In this document: in pieces, positions 25,027 to 34,116 of the stretch
Position numbering within the stretch: position 1 is the stretch's first letter
Layout of the letters: every line of letters starts with the position of its first letter
Assembly: GCA_965231905.1 (NCBI GenBank)
Contig: CBDDOO010000001.1
Coordinates: 1,178,001-1,242,000 of the forward strand
Source: G963663315 sp965231905
GTDB taxonomy: Bacteria > Pseudomonadota > Gammaproteobacteria > Arenicellales > Poriferihabitantaceae
Direction: 5' to 3'
Length of the DNA: 64,000 bases
Notes under the pieces: generated by a model
The model's database searches: none
What the model was told of the DNA's origin: nothing
What the model saw: only the letters and a program-made list of their open reading frames with translations
Program-made: the position numbers and the translations under genes

Positions 25027-27648
25027 ATGACTGAAACTTCTTTCGCAAAGGAAACACTGCCGACGAATCTTGAAAAGGAGATGCGGCAATCCTATCTGGA
25101 CTACGCCATGAGCGTGATAGTCGGTCGGGCTTTACCGGATATCCGGGATGGACTGAAGCCGGTTCACCGCCGGGTGTTGTATGCGATGTCGGTATTGGGG
25201 AATGACTGGAACAAGGCCTATAAAAAATCCGCCAGAGTGGTCGGTGACGTGATCGGCAAGTATCATCCACATGGTGAGACCGCGGTATACGATACCATCG
25301 TCAGGATGGCCCAGAGTTTTTCCATGCGCTGTATGCTGGTGGACGGGCAGGGCAATTTCGGATCTGTTGATGGGGATTCACCCGCAGCGATGCGTTATAC
25401 CGAGATTCGTTTGTCCCGTATCGCTCACGAGTTGCTGGCCGATCTTGAAAAGGAAACCGTCGATTTCGGTCCGAACTATGACGAGACCGAGACCCAGCCT
25501 CTGGTGTTGCCGACCCGTGTCCCCAATTTACTGGTAAACGGCTCCACCGGCATTGCTGTGGGCATGGCGACCAACGTTCCGCCGCATAACCTGGGTGAAA
25601 CGATCGACGCCTGTTTTGCTTTGATGGAAAATCCTGATATTTCGATACCGCAGTTGATGGAATATCTGCCGGGTCCGGATTTCCCCACTGCGGGAATTAT
25701 CAATGGACACAGCGGTATTCGCGAGGCTTATGAAACCGGACGTGGTCGAATTCATGTTCGCGCCAGAGCTGAAATTGAAACGAACGACAGCGGGCGCGAA
25801 TCAATTGTGATTTATGAATTGCCTTATCAGGTCAACAAGGCGCGCCTGATCGAGAAAATAGCCAGGCTGGTCAAGAACAGGAATCTCGAAGGAATATCTG
25901 CGATTCGCGATGAATCCGACAAATCGGGAATGCGCGCGGTGATTGAAATCAAGCGCGGTGAACAGGCTGAGGTCATACTGAACAATCTGTACAAACAGAC
26001 CAGCATGCAGACCGTGTTCGGAATCAATATAGTCGCGTTGAGTGACAACCAGCCTCGCGTTTTCAATCTGAAAGACGCACTCAACGAGTTTATAAAACAC
26101 CGGCGTGAGGTGGTTACCCGACGGACTGTTTTCAAGTTGGGCAAGGCGCGTGACCGGGCGCACATCCTGGAGGGACTGGCTGTCGCGCTGGCGAACATTG
26201 ACCCCGTTATCTCGTTGATCAGGGCGGCGAAAACTTCCGCTGAGGCCAGGGAAAAGCTGTTGAGCCAGCGGTGGGAACCGGGGCCGGTGGCCGAGATGCT
26301 GGCGCGTTCGGACTCCAGTCTTTCCCGCCCCGGGTTTATGAGCGCAAAATTCGGCATGGGTGAGTCCGGCTATCGGCTTTCACCCGAACAGGCCCAGGCT
26401 ATACTGGATTTGAGATTGCACAGACTGACCGGCCTTGAGCAGGAAAAAATCCACAGGGAATATCAGGATATTATCGAAGACATCCTGGCATTGATGGAAA
26501 TTCTTAATGACCCGGACCGGCTGGTGGCGGTGATTCGCGAGGAACTGAAGGAAATTCGGGATCGATACAGTGATGACCGGCGCACTGAAATCATTGAGGG
26601 TATGATTGATCTTTCGAGAGAGGATTTGATTCCGGAAGAAGACATGGTGGTTACTATTTCCCATGAAGGCTACGCCAAATCCCAACCGGTATCGGATTAT
26701 TCGGCTCAAAAACGGGGCGGTAAGGGGCGAGTGGCGACACGAACCAAGGAAGAGGACTTCGTCAAGCAACTGTTTGTCGCCCATTCTCACGATACCATTT
26801 TATGTTTTTCCGACAGGGGCAAGGTTTACTGGCTGCGAACGTTTGAATTGACCCAGGCGGGGCGTCAGGCCAGGGGTAAGCCGCTGGTTAATCTGCTGCC
26901 GCTGGACGATGGTGAACAGGTCACGGCAATGTTGCCGATCAAGAAATATGAAGAAGGCAAGAACCTGCTGATGGCGACTGCGTCGGGTTTCATTAAAAAG
27001 TGTAAACTGAGTGATTTTTCGAAGCCCCGGAGTTCAGGGCTGCGGGCAGTCAGTCTGCAGGAAGACGACCATCTGATCGGGGTGGCCGTGACCGATGGTA
27101 GTGAAGACGTCTTGCTGGTGAGTGACGCCGGCAAGGCCATGCGGTTCCCGGAAAACGTCGTTCGTGTGATGGGGCGAACGGCAAGGGGGGTGCGGGGCAT
27201 TCGCATGAAACCGGGACAGCAAGTGATTTCACTGATGGCGCTGCCCGCCGCCGGACAGGAGAATGAAGAAAATAACGGGATCAATGAACCGACAATATTG
27301 ACTGCCACCGAGAATGGTTATGGAAAGCGGACGCTGATCTCGGATTTTCCGTGTAAGGGCCGGGCCGGGCAGGGAGTGATTGCGATGAAGATGTCCGATC
27401 GAAATGGCAAGGTTGTCAGCGCCCATATTGTGAGTGAATCGGATGAGGTTATGTTGATTACCGACGGTGGTATTCTGATCAGGACCCGTGTTGGGGAAAT
27501 CTCGACGATAGGACGGAATGTTCAGGGTGTCCGTTTGATTTCATTGGGAAATGATGACCGTCTCGTCTGTGTCAGTAATATCGTTGATCCGGACAACGCA
27601 GAGAGTGAGCAACCCGGCTCCGACATCACTGACCATATCATCCACTAG
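25027..27648 (+). CDS. gyrA: DNA gyrase subunit A
   Basis: The 873-residue protein covers the winged-helix/tower breakage-reunion domain (about 1-520) and the C-terminal beta-pinwheel with the GyrA box QKRGGKGR. The catalytic Tyr is Y124 in AAMRYTEIRLS. The quinolone-resistance region reads GKYHPHGETAVYD: E84 and T85 stand where E. coli has D82 and S83, and D89 matches D87. With GyrB it introduces negative supercoils. The usual downstream gene serC is missing; pheA follows 39 nt after the stop. Confidence 0.97.
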   Translation: MTETSFAKETLPTNLEKEMRQSYLDYAMSVIVGRALPDIRDGLKPVHRRVLYAMSVLGNDWNKAYKKSARVVGDVIGKYHPHGETAVYDTIVRMAQSFSMRCMLVDGQGNFGSVDGDSPAAMRYTEIRLSRIAHELLADLEKETVDFGPNYDETETQPLVLPTRVPNLLVNGSTGIAVGMATNVPPHNLGETIDACFALMENPDISIPQLMEYLPGPDFPTAGIINGHSGIREAYETGRGRIHVRARAEIETNDSGRESIVIYELPYQVNKARLIEKIARLVKNRNLEGISAIRDESDKSGMRAVIEIKRGEQAEVILNNLYKQTSMQTVFGINIVALSDNQPRVFNLKDALNEFIKHRREVVTRRTVFKLGKARDRAHILEGLAVALANIDPVISLIRAAKTSAEAREKLLSQRWEPGPVAEMLARSDSSLSRPGFMSAKFGMGESGYRLSPEQAQAILDLRLHRLTGLEQEKIHREYQDIIEDILALMEILNDPDRLVAVIREELKEIRDRYSDDRRTEIIEGMIDLSREDLIPEEDMVVTISHEGYAKSQPVSDYSAQKRGGKGRVATRTKEEDFVKQLFVAHSHDTILCFSDRGKVYWLRTFELTQAGRQARGKPLVNLLPLDDGEQVTAMLPIKKYEEGKNLLMATASGFIKKCKLSDFSKPRSSGLRAVSLQEDDHLIGVAVTDGSEDVLLVSDAGKAMRFPENVVRVMGRTARGVRGIRMKPGQQVISLMALPAAGQENEENNGINEPTILTATENGYGKRTLISDFPCKGRAGQGVIAMKMSDRNGKVVSAHIVSESDEVMLITDGGILIRTRVGEISTIGRNVQGVRLISLGNDDRLVCVSNIVDPDNAESEQPGSDITDHIIH

Positions 27649-27687
27649 AATCGGATTGCCCTGTCCGGAAAAGCCAGTCAAACAGTA

Positions 27688-28563
27688 ATGTCCATGGAAA
27701 CTGATAAAAGCCTGAAAGCGGTTCGGGACCGGATTGACGCCATTGATGAGAATATTCTGCGCTTGATCAATGATCGCTTGAGCGCCGCGCAAACGATAGC
27801 GCAGATAAAGGACAGTCAGGATGAACCCGCGTTTTACCGGCCTGAAAGAGAGGCGCAGGTGCTGAGTCGATTGAAAAAGTTGAATACGGGGTTGCTGGAG
27901 GATCGTGTGCTGGAAAGCCTGTTCCGGGAAATTATGTCGATCACCCGCAGTACCCAGACCACGTTGACTGTCTCGATACTCGGTCCTTTGGGCGCTTATA
28001 GTGAGGCTGCGGCAAGGCAGCATTTCGGCAGCGGTGTCAGCATCGTGGATTTTCCAATCATTGATGAAGTCTTCAAGTCAACGGAAAACGGGCAGACCGA
28101 CTTTTCAGTGGCGCCGGTCGAAAACTCCACTGAAGGCGGGGTCACCGGCACGCTGGACCGGTTGATCACGACTTCCCTTACCATTTGCGGGGAGATCCAC
28201 TTCGAGGACGAACCCGGCAGCGCCACTCGTTTTCTGGTTCTGTCCAATCGCGCGGCGCTACCGAGCGGGAATGATAAAACCAGTTTATTGTTATCATGCC
28301 GCAGTCGACCGGGAGCTCTCGTCCACCTGTTGAAACCTTTGCTGGATGAGCGGATCGACATGACCAGAATCGAGTCACGGCCATCCAGGATCAGTTTATG
28401 GGATTATGTTTTTTTCGTCGATTTTATCGGGCACGAGGACGAAGAACACGTTGGCAGGGCATTGAGTGAGATCAGAACCGAGGCTGTCCTGTACAAAAGT
28501 CTCGGTTCATATCCCGCGTCCATTCCAGTCCCGAATCCACGCTCAGTCGCCAATCTTCCTTGA
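27688..28563 (+). CDS. pheA: Chorismate mutase/prephenate dehydratase with a large internal deletion
   Basis: The 291-residue product is about 75-85 residues shorter than usual P-proteins. The chorismate mutase domain is complete (about 1-90, with RDRIDAIDENILRLINDRL and FYRPEREAQVL). The prephenate dehydratase domain begins normally (ILGPLGAYSEAAARQHFG, VAPVENSTEGGVTGTLDRL, ICGEI) but then jumps at about 28195-28206 to FEDEPGSATRFLVL, skipping the conserved middle that holds the SHxQxxxQC and AAIA segments. The C-terminal ACT domain for phenylalanine feedback is present (RPGALVHLLKP, RIESRPSR). The frame is uninterrupted, so it is an in-frame deletion. Mutase activity may survive; dehydratase activity is doubtful. 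It overlaps tyrA by 4 bp (TTGA). Confidence 0.85.
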   Translation: MSMETDKSLKAVRDRIDAIDENILRLINDRLSAAQTIAQIKDSQDEPAFYRPEREAQVLSRLKKLNTGLLEDRVLESLFREIMSITRSTQTTLTVSILGPLGAYSEAAARQHFGSGVSIVDFPIIDEVFKSTENGQTDFSVAPVENSTEGGVTGTLDRLITTSLTICGEIHFEDEPGSATRFLVLSNRAALPSGNDKTSLLLSCRSRPGALVHLLKPLLDERIDMTRIESRPSRISLWDYVFFVDFIGHEDEEHVGRALSEIRTEAVLYKSLGSYPASIPVPNPRSVANLP

Positions 28564-29453
28564 AAGATTCCGCCCCCCTGAAAATACCAAGCGTCGCTGT
28601 TTTCGGGGTTGGCCTGATTGGCGGGTCGTTGGCAAAATCATTGAAGAAATCGGGGCGCGCGGGCCATATTATTGGGGTCGGTCGAGCCATGGTGAATCTG
28701 CAAAAGGCAAAGGACACAGGCGCCATTGACGAAATACAGGTTGATCCGATCCAGGCTGTCAGGGATGCTGACCTGATTGTTCTGGCGACGCCGGTCAATA
28801 CCATCGCTGATCTGATCAGGGTCATTGCGCCTGCCATGTCGAAGGAAAAGGTTCTCACGGATGTGGGCAGCGTCAAATATGGTATTGTTCGATCCGCCAG
28901 GCAGGCGTTGGGTAATCTTATCGGTCAGTTTGTGCCGGGCCACCCTGTTGCCGGAAAGGAAAAATCAGGGATCGACGCCGCCTCGGAAGACCTGTTCGAG
29001 AATCACAAGGTGATACTGACTCCATTGGCGGAAACCAATCCCGACGCGGTTGCCCTGGTGCAGAAAATATGGGAATCAATGGGCGCTCATGTGAAAAACA
29101 TGCCGGTGGAAGATCATGATCGGGTGTTATCCGTTACCAGCCACCTCCCACACATACTGGCTTATGTGATGATGGATTTCCTTTCCAGTTCTCCGGACCG
29201 GCGCAGTTGTTATGAAATGGCGGCAGGCGGTTTTTATGATTTCACGCGGATGGCTTCAAGCGACCCGGAAATGTGGCGCGATATATCATTAATGAACAGC
29301 GACTGCCTGACAAAACACATCCAGGAATATCAGAGAAAGCTGGAAGACGTTACCTGCATGATCCGCAATGCGGATGGCAAGGGTATCGAAGACCTGTTCG
29401 TTTCAGCCAAACAGGCCAGAAATCTGGTCTCGGAGAGACGAAAGCAGTCCTGA
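28560..29453 (+). CDS. tyrA: Prephenate dehydrogenase
   Basis: The 297-residue NAD(P)-dependent enzyme oxidises and decarboxylates prephenate to 4-hydroxyphenylpyruvate. The dinucleotide site is VAVFGVGLIGGSLAKSL; other conserved parts are TDVGSVK, FVPGHPVAGKEKSGIDAA and SVTSHLPHILAY with the His that binds prephenate. It is a stand-alone dehydrogenase with no mutase or ACT domain. It starts at TTG overlapping the pheA stop. The hisC-type aminotransferase gene often found between pheA and tyrA in this class is absent. Confidence 0.92.
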   Translation: MKDSAPLKIPSVAVFGVGLIGGSLAKSLKKSGRAGHIIGVGRAMVNLQKAKDTGAIDEIQVDPIQAVRDADLIVLATPVNTIADLIRVIAPAMSKEKVLTDVGSVKYGIVRSARQALGNLIGQFVPGHPVAGKEKSGIDAASEDLFENHKVILTPLAETNPDAVALVQKIWESMGAHVKNMPVEDHDRVLSVTSHLPHILAYVMMDFLSSSPDRRSCYEMAAGGFYDFTRMASSDPEMWRDISLMNSDCLTKHIQEYQRKLEDVTCMIRNADGKGIEDLFVSAKQARNLVSERRKQS

Positions 29454-29586
29454 TTCAAGGCCGGCGCAATCCCTGGTGGTTGTCTGCGCTTCAAGGATGG
29501 GTCGGGGATGGGTCGGGGATGTGGATTCGATATGATGGATGTGCTAAAAGGCAGCGTTGCCACAGACATGGTTCAGATTGACACTC

Positions 29587-30900
29587 ATGAAATTCCAGAT
29601 TTCTCCAACCCCCGCCCTACAGGGTGAGGTTCAGGTGGCGGGAGACAAATCCATTTCTCATCGCTCTGTTATTCTGGGCGCCATTGCCAATGGCACAACG
29701 ACGGTCCGGGATATTCTTGAAGGTGAAGATGTACTGGCAACTATTGGCGCGTTCCGGAAAATGGGCGTATCCATTACTCGTGACAGCCCGGATCCGGCAG
29801 ACCGCAACTACGTTATCGAAGGAGTCGGTTTGTACGGCCTGGAAAAACCCGGTGAGGCGCTGGATATGGGGAATTCAGGTACCGCCTTTCGATTGCTGGG
29901 TGGTCTGCTTGCCGCACAACCGTGGACATCCGTGCTGACAGGCGATGAGTATTTACGGGATCGTCCGATGGGCAGGATTATCACGCCGTTGAAAATGATG
30001 GGAGCGCGAATTGAGTCCAATAAAGGGAAACCGCCACTGACAATCAATCCGGCCGGGGGGCTGCATGCCATCCAATACACGCCGCCGATGGCCTCGGCGC
30101 AAGTGAAATCCGCCATTCTGCTTGCCGGGTTATACGCCGACGGGCAGACCACAGTGATTGAAAATTCCCTGACCCGGGATCATACTGAAAGAATGTTGCA
30201 GGGATTTGGTTACCCGATTCAGTCTGTTGGCAATAAAATCATCCTGCATGGCGGCGGGCAATTACAAGGCGGCGCCATCAGTGTACCCGCTGATCTTTCA
30301 TCTGCCGCGTTTTTTATTCTCGCCGGGCTGATCACGGCTGACAGCGAGTTGCTGTTGAAGAAGACCGGAATCAATCCGGGCAGGAACGGGGTACTGAAAA
30401 TCCTGACCAGAATGGGTGGGCAGATTGAACTGGAGAATCAGCGTGAAATCAATGGGGAACCGGTGGTTGATATTCGCGTGAAAAGCTCCGACCTGAAAGG
30501 CGTGGAAATCAATGGAGACGATATCGCATTGTCGATTGACGAAATCCCGGTCATCGCAATCGCCGCGGCCTGCGCCGGGAGCGGGAGCAAAACCAGAATT
30601 TCAAATGCTGAAGAGTTGAGAGTCAAGGAAAGCGACCGCATCCATAGTGTTGTCCAGGGTTTGTCGGCATTGGGTGTAGAGGTTATTGAGCATCCTGACG
30701 GGATGACGATTACAGGTGGAAAATTTCAGGGCGGCGAAGTGGACAGTTTTGGAGATCACCGTATTGCAATGGCCTTTGCCATTGCTGGAGCTGTGGCAAA
30801 GGACCCGGTGGTTGTTTCGAACTGTGAGAATGTCGCGACCTCTTTCCCGGATTTTTGTCAAATTGCCCAACGAACCGGAATGAACATTGCCGTACACTGA
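29587..30900 (+). CDS. aroA: 5-enolpyruvylshikimate-3-phosphate synthase
   Basis: The ATG at 29587 gives 437 residues beginning MKFQISPTPALQGEVQVAGD; an upstream in-frame ATG at 29557 would add ten unrelated residues. Active-site motifs are GDKSISHRSVILGA (phosphate and shikimate binding), GNSGTAFRLLGGLLAAQ, SAQVKSAILLAGLYADG, and EELRVKESDRI. In GNSGTAFR the usual glyphosate-contact Gly-Asn-Ser-Gly-Thr is kept, but the EPSPS-class should be judged by alignment. The enzyme adds enolpyruvate from PEP to shikimate-3-phosphate, making the chorismate precursor used by pheA and tyrA just upstream. It overlaps cmk by 14 bp. Confidence 0.95.
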   Translation: MKFQISPTPALQGEVQVAGDKSISHRSVILGAIANGTTTVRDILEGEDVLATIGAFRKMGVSITRDSPDPADRNYVIEGVGLYGLEKPGEALDMGNSGTAFRLLGGLLAAQPWTSVLTGDEYLRDRPMGRIITPLKMMGARIESNKGKPPLTINPAGGLHAIQYTPPMASAQVKSAILLAGLYADGQTTVIENSLTRDHTERMLQGFGYPIQSVGNKIILHGGGQLQGGAISVPADLSSAAFFILAGLITADSELLLKKTGINPGRNGVLKILTRMGGQIELENQREINGEPVVDIRVKSSDLKGVEINGDDIALSIDEIPVIAIAAACAGSGSKTRISNAEELRVKESDRIHSVVQGLSALGVEVIEHPDGMTITGGKFQGGEVDSFGDHRIAMAFAIAGAVAKDPVVVSNCENVATSFPDFCQIAQRTGMNIAVH

Positions 30901-31573
30901 GCTTCCCGCCCCGGTTCATGTTATCGCCATAGATGGTCCGAGTGGGTCGGGCAAGGGTACGGTTTCGCTTATTGTCGCCCGCTTGCTGGGCTACCATTAT
31001 CTGGAAAGCGGCGCTGTTTATCGCGCGATCGGTCATCTGGCGCAGAAAAATCATGTCAGTATCGAAGATGTCCCCCGGCTGGTTGAACTTGCGAAAAACC
31101 TGGAAATTGAATTCAGGGACGGCGCTGTCCGGATTGATGGATCAATCGAGGACGATGTAATCCGGACTGAGGAGGCGGGAAAGCGCGCTTCATTGATCGC
31201 GTCTGTTCCCCGGATCAGGGAAACCCTGTTGATCTGGCAAAGACGCCAGGCGCGGGCTCCGGGGCTGGTTGCGGATGGAAGAGATATGGGAACTGTGGTA
31301 TTTCCCCGGGCAACTCGCAAATTCTATATCACAGCCAGTGTGCAAGTGAGGGCGCAAAGACGTTTTGATCAGTTGAGAGACAAGGGTTTTGATGTTAATA
31401 TCCATCAACTCATCGAAGATATTTCGGAGCGGGATGCGCGTGACGTAAACCGCGCCGTGTCTCCATTGAGGCCGGCAGAGGATGCTTTGCTGGTGGATAC
31501 GACTGATCTGGAGATACACGAGGTGGTGTCCAGGGTCATGGCGGGTATTGGAGATTTGACATCCGGATTGTAA
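30887..31573 (+). CDS. cmk: Cytidylate kinase
   Basis: The 228-residue enzyme phosphorylates CMP and dCMP with ATP. The P-loop is IDGPSGSGKGT, followed by the CMP-binding ESGAVYRAIG and the DGRDMGTVVFPRA region typical of bacterial Cmk; ERDARDVNRAVSPLRPAEDA is the lid segment. It starts at TTG within the end of aroA, so translation is probably coupled. Cmk before rpsA is conserved widely. Confidence 0.95.
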   Translation: MPYTELPAPVHVIAIDGPSGSGKGTVSLIVARLLGYHYLESGAVYRAIGHLAQKNHVSIEDVPRLVELAKNLEIEFRDGAVRIDGSIEDDVIRTEEAGKRASLIASVPRIRETLLIWQRRQARAPGLVADGRDMGTVVFPRATRKFYITASVQVRAQRRFDQLRDKGFDVNIHQLIEDISERDARDVNRAVSPLRPAEDALLVDTTDLEIHEVVSRVMAGIGDLTSGL

Positions 31574-31801
31574 GTCACCTTTTGTGCCGGGTGACCCGTC
31601 ACAGCCAGACGTTGTTGTAAACCGTGAATAATCCGGGTGTTGCGGATTGTTTGAATATTAACTTTACCAAAACTATCTAAAGGTCCCGTTATTTTCTCTG
31701 GCTTTTTCAGCCGATTCCGTATCGAATACCGGATGACTGCCCAGGTGGCGTCGTTGCGGTTGGGGTGAATGAGAAGAGACGGGTACAGGACTTGATTTAT
31801 T
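31574..31801 (+). promoter_or_regulatory. rpsA upstream region, possible promoter
   Basis: The 228-nt gap before rpsA is more A/T-rich than its surroundings. TTGAAT at 31651-31656 and TATCTA at 31674-31679 are 17 bp apart and could form a weak promoter, which would give an rpsA leader of about 115 nt. In E. coli a folded rpsA leader mediates feedback by S1; a similar role here is an inference. Confidence 0.35.
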
Positions 31802-33478
31802 ATGACTGAAAATTTTGCAGCTTTGCTGGAAGAAAGCATGGCCAGTGTGGTTATGAACCCTGGAGAACTCATTGTTGGAGATGTGGTCGAAACAAACAGC
31901 GATTATGTGATCGTTAGCGCTGGATTGAAGTCCGATGCAAAAATCAAGGCATCGGAATTCAAGAATGCGGCAGGTGAAATAACCGTAAAAATCGGCGATC
32001 AGGTCGAGGTTGCCCTGGAATCCGTGGAAGATGGAACCGGAAATACCAGAATGTCGCGCGAAAAAGCGATGCGCGCCAGAGCCTGGGCGGGGCTGGCCAA
32101 GGCTTATGAGAATAGTGAAGTGATAACCGGCACTATTACCGAGAAAGTCAAGGGTGGATTTACGGCAGATGTCGAGGGGCTGCGCGCGTTCCTGCCCGGG
32201 TCCCTGGTTGATGTCAGGCAGGTCCAGGACGCGGATTATATGAAGGGCAGGGAACTGGATTTCAAGATTATCAAGCTGGATCAACCCCGTAATAATATTG
32301 TGGTGTCCCGGCGCGCTATCGTGGAAAATGAACTGAATGAAGAAAGAGAGAAATTACTGGATACTCTGGAAGAGGGGCAAATCGTCAAGGGCGTTGTAAA
32401 AAACCTGACCGATTATGGCGCGTTCGTCAATCTCGGCGGGCTGGATGGATTACTGCACATCACGGACCTGGCCTGGAAGCGGGTGAAGCATCCGTCAGAA
32501 GTGTTGACAGTTGGCGATGAGATTGAAACAAGGGTACTCAAGTTCGACAAGGAGCAAAGTCGGGTTTCTCTCGGGCTCAAGCAATTGGGCGAAGACCCCT
32601 GGCTGGGGCTGGTCCGCCGCTACCCGGTGAATACCCGTATATTCGGCAAGGTAACCAATCTGACTGACTATGGCGCTTTTGTCGAACTGGAAGAAGGGGT
32701 AGAGGGTCTGGTGCATTTGTCCGAGATGGATTGGACGAACAAGAATATTCATCCAGGCAAGGTCTGTCGCGTGGGTGATGAATGCGAAGTGATGATCCTG
32801 GACATTGATTCGGGGCGCCGCCGTATATCGCTCGGAATGAAGCAATGTGTCGCCAATCCCTGGCAGGAGTTTGCGGCAACCTACAGGAAGGGCGACTCTC
32901 TGGTCGGAAATATCCGCTCAATTACTGACTTCGGTGTGTTTATCGGTGTCGAAGGGGGGATTGATGGTCTGGTCCATCTTTCTGATCTTTCCTGGGATGA
33001 ACCCGGCGAGGAAGTGGTGACCCGATATAAAAAAGGAGACGAATTGACCGTTGTCGTGCTGGCAGTGGATGCAGACCGTGAACGAATCTCTCTGGGTCTC
33101 AAACAGGCGACCGAAGATCCGTTTTCCGCCTTTGTCAACGCAAACGGGAAAGGCAGCACGGTTACGGGCACAATCAGGGAAGTCACTATGAAAGGGGCTG
33201 TGGTTGAACTTGCCCGCAGCGTGGATGGTTATCTCAGGGCTTCTGAAATATCACGTGATCGTGTCGAAGATGCGCGTACAGTATTGAAAGAAGGAGAGAA
33301 AATTGAAGCCAAGATCACCAGTATCGAAAGGAAAGACCGTAAGCTTTCCTTATCCATCAAGGCGCGGGAACTCGAGCTCGAAGATGAGGCGACACAGGAA
33401 TATTCGAGAGGTTCGAATGTCATAGGCGCCACTCTTGGTGATAAACTGAAAGAGCAGTTGGAAAAACACTCTCTGTAG
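31802..33478 (+). CDS. rpsA: 30S ribosomal protein S1
   Basis: The 558-residue protein has six S1 RNA-binding repeats, as in E. coli (557 residues). Repeats 3-6 are the clearest: GVVKNLTDYGAFVNLGGLDG, GKVTNLTDYGAFVELEEGVE, GNIRSITDFGVFIGVEGGID and GTIREVTMKGAVVELARSVD. The first two domains anchor it to the ribosome and the others bind mRNA and help start translation on structured or weak ribosome binding sites. The gene is preceded by cmk and followed by ihfB after 23 nt, an order conserved across gammaproteobacteria. Confidence 0.97.
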   Translation: MTENFAALLEESMASVVMNPGELIVGDVVETNSDYVIVSAGLKSDAKIKASEFKNAAGEITVKIGDQVEVALESVEDGTGNTRMSREKAMRARAWAGLAKAYENSEVITGTITEKVKGGFTADVEGLRAFLPGSLVDVRQVQDADYMKGRELDFKIIKLDQPRNNIVVSRRAIVENELNEEREKLLDTLEEGQIVKGVVKNLTDYGAFVNLGGLDGLLHITDLAWKRVKHPSEVLTVGDEIETRVLKFDKEQSRVSLGLKQLGEDPWLGLVRRYPVNTRIFGKVTNLTDYGAFVELEEGVEGLVHLSEMDWTNKNIHPGKVCRVGDECEVMILDIDSGRRRISLGMKQCVANPWQEFAATYRKGDSLVGNIRSITDFGVFIGVEGGIDGLVHLSDLSWDEPGEEVVTRYKKGDELTVVVLAVDADRERISLGLKQATEDPFSAFVNANGKGSTVTGTIREVTMKGAVVELARSVDGYLRASEISRDRVEDARTVLKEGEKIEAKITSIERKDRKLSLSIKARELELEDEATQEYSRGSNVIGATLGDKLKEQLEKHSL

Positions 33479-33501
33479 ACATTTATTTCATTATTTTATC
33501 G

Positions 33502-33834
33502 ATGCCTGTCAATTCCGGGAAAGCTCTCAGACAATCAGCTTTGACCAAGTCGAAGTTGATTGCTCATCTCACCGCTGATCAATATCAATTATCTGAAATT
33601 GACGTTGAACTGGCGGTGAACAGTATTCTCGAGCGAATGGCTTCGGCCCTGGCGAATGGTGAGCGAATTGAGATTCGCGGATTCGGCAGTATGACATTGC
33701 ATTACAGGCCGCCGAGAGTGGGGAGGAATCCCAAAACCGGGAACAAGGTCCAGATACCGGGGAAATACGTGCCGCATTTCAAGCCCGGCCTCGGTCTGCG
33801 AAAACAGGTGAACCAGGGAGGACGCGACGACTGA
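33502..33834 (+). CDS. ihfB: Integration host factor subunit beta
   Basis: The ATG at 33502 gives 110 residues; the usual IHF-beta start corresponds to a TTG at 33541 (LTKSKLIAHL), which would give 97. The longer form carries a 13-residue N-terminal extension, and no strong ribosome binding site decides between them. The DNA-bending arm is GFGSMTLHYRPPRVGRNPKT, with the intercalating Pro in RNPKTG. With IhfA it bends DNA sharply at promoters, origins and recombination sites. It lies between rpsA and lapA. Confidence 0.94.
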   Translation: MPVNSGKALRQSALTKSKLIAHLTADQYQLSEIDVELAVNSILERMASALANGERIEIRGFGSMTLHYRPPRVGRNPKTGNKVQIPGKYVPHFKPGLGLRKQVNQGGRDD

Positions 33835-33835
33835 C

Positions 33836-34081
33836 ATGATGAAGATTCTTTATGTCGTTGTTATTACTATTGTCCTTTTAATCGGATTGACTTTCACTTA
33901 TATGAACAACCAGACTGTTGAGGTAAAATACTTTTCGTTTCGTAAAGAAACAAGTCTGGCTGTTTTGCTGCTTTTCACACTGGTTGCAGGCGTAGTTTCC
34001 GGATATGTCGTCAGTGTCGTGTCTTCCTTTAAATCCAGACGCAAGATCAGACACAGTGCGTCGGAACTCAAGCGGATGTAA
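33836..34081 (+). CDS. lapA: LapA family inner-membrane protein
   Basis: The 81-residue protein has two hydrophobic segments, about residues 5-22 (LYVVVITIVLLIGLTFTYM) and 38-60 (SLAVLLLFTLVAGVVSGYVV), and a basic tail (FKSRRKIRHSASELKRM). LapA works next to LapB in LPS assembly and quality control at the inner membrane. It begins 1 nt after the ihfB stop and 35 nt before lapB. Confidence 0.88.
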   Translation: MMKILYVVVITIVLLIGLTFTYMNNQTVEVKYFSFRKETSLAVLLLFTLVAGVVSGYVVSVVSSFKSRRKIRHSASELKRM

Positions 34082-34116
34082 CTGAAAGGCCAGACACTCC
34101 TTATCATTATCTGTTT

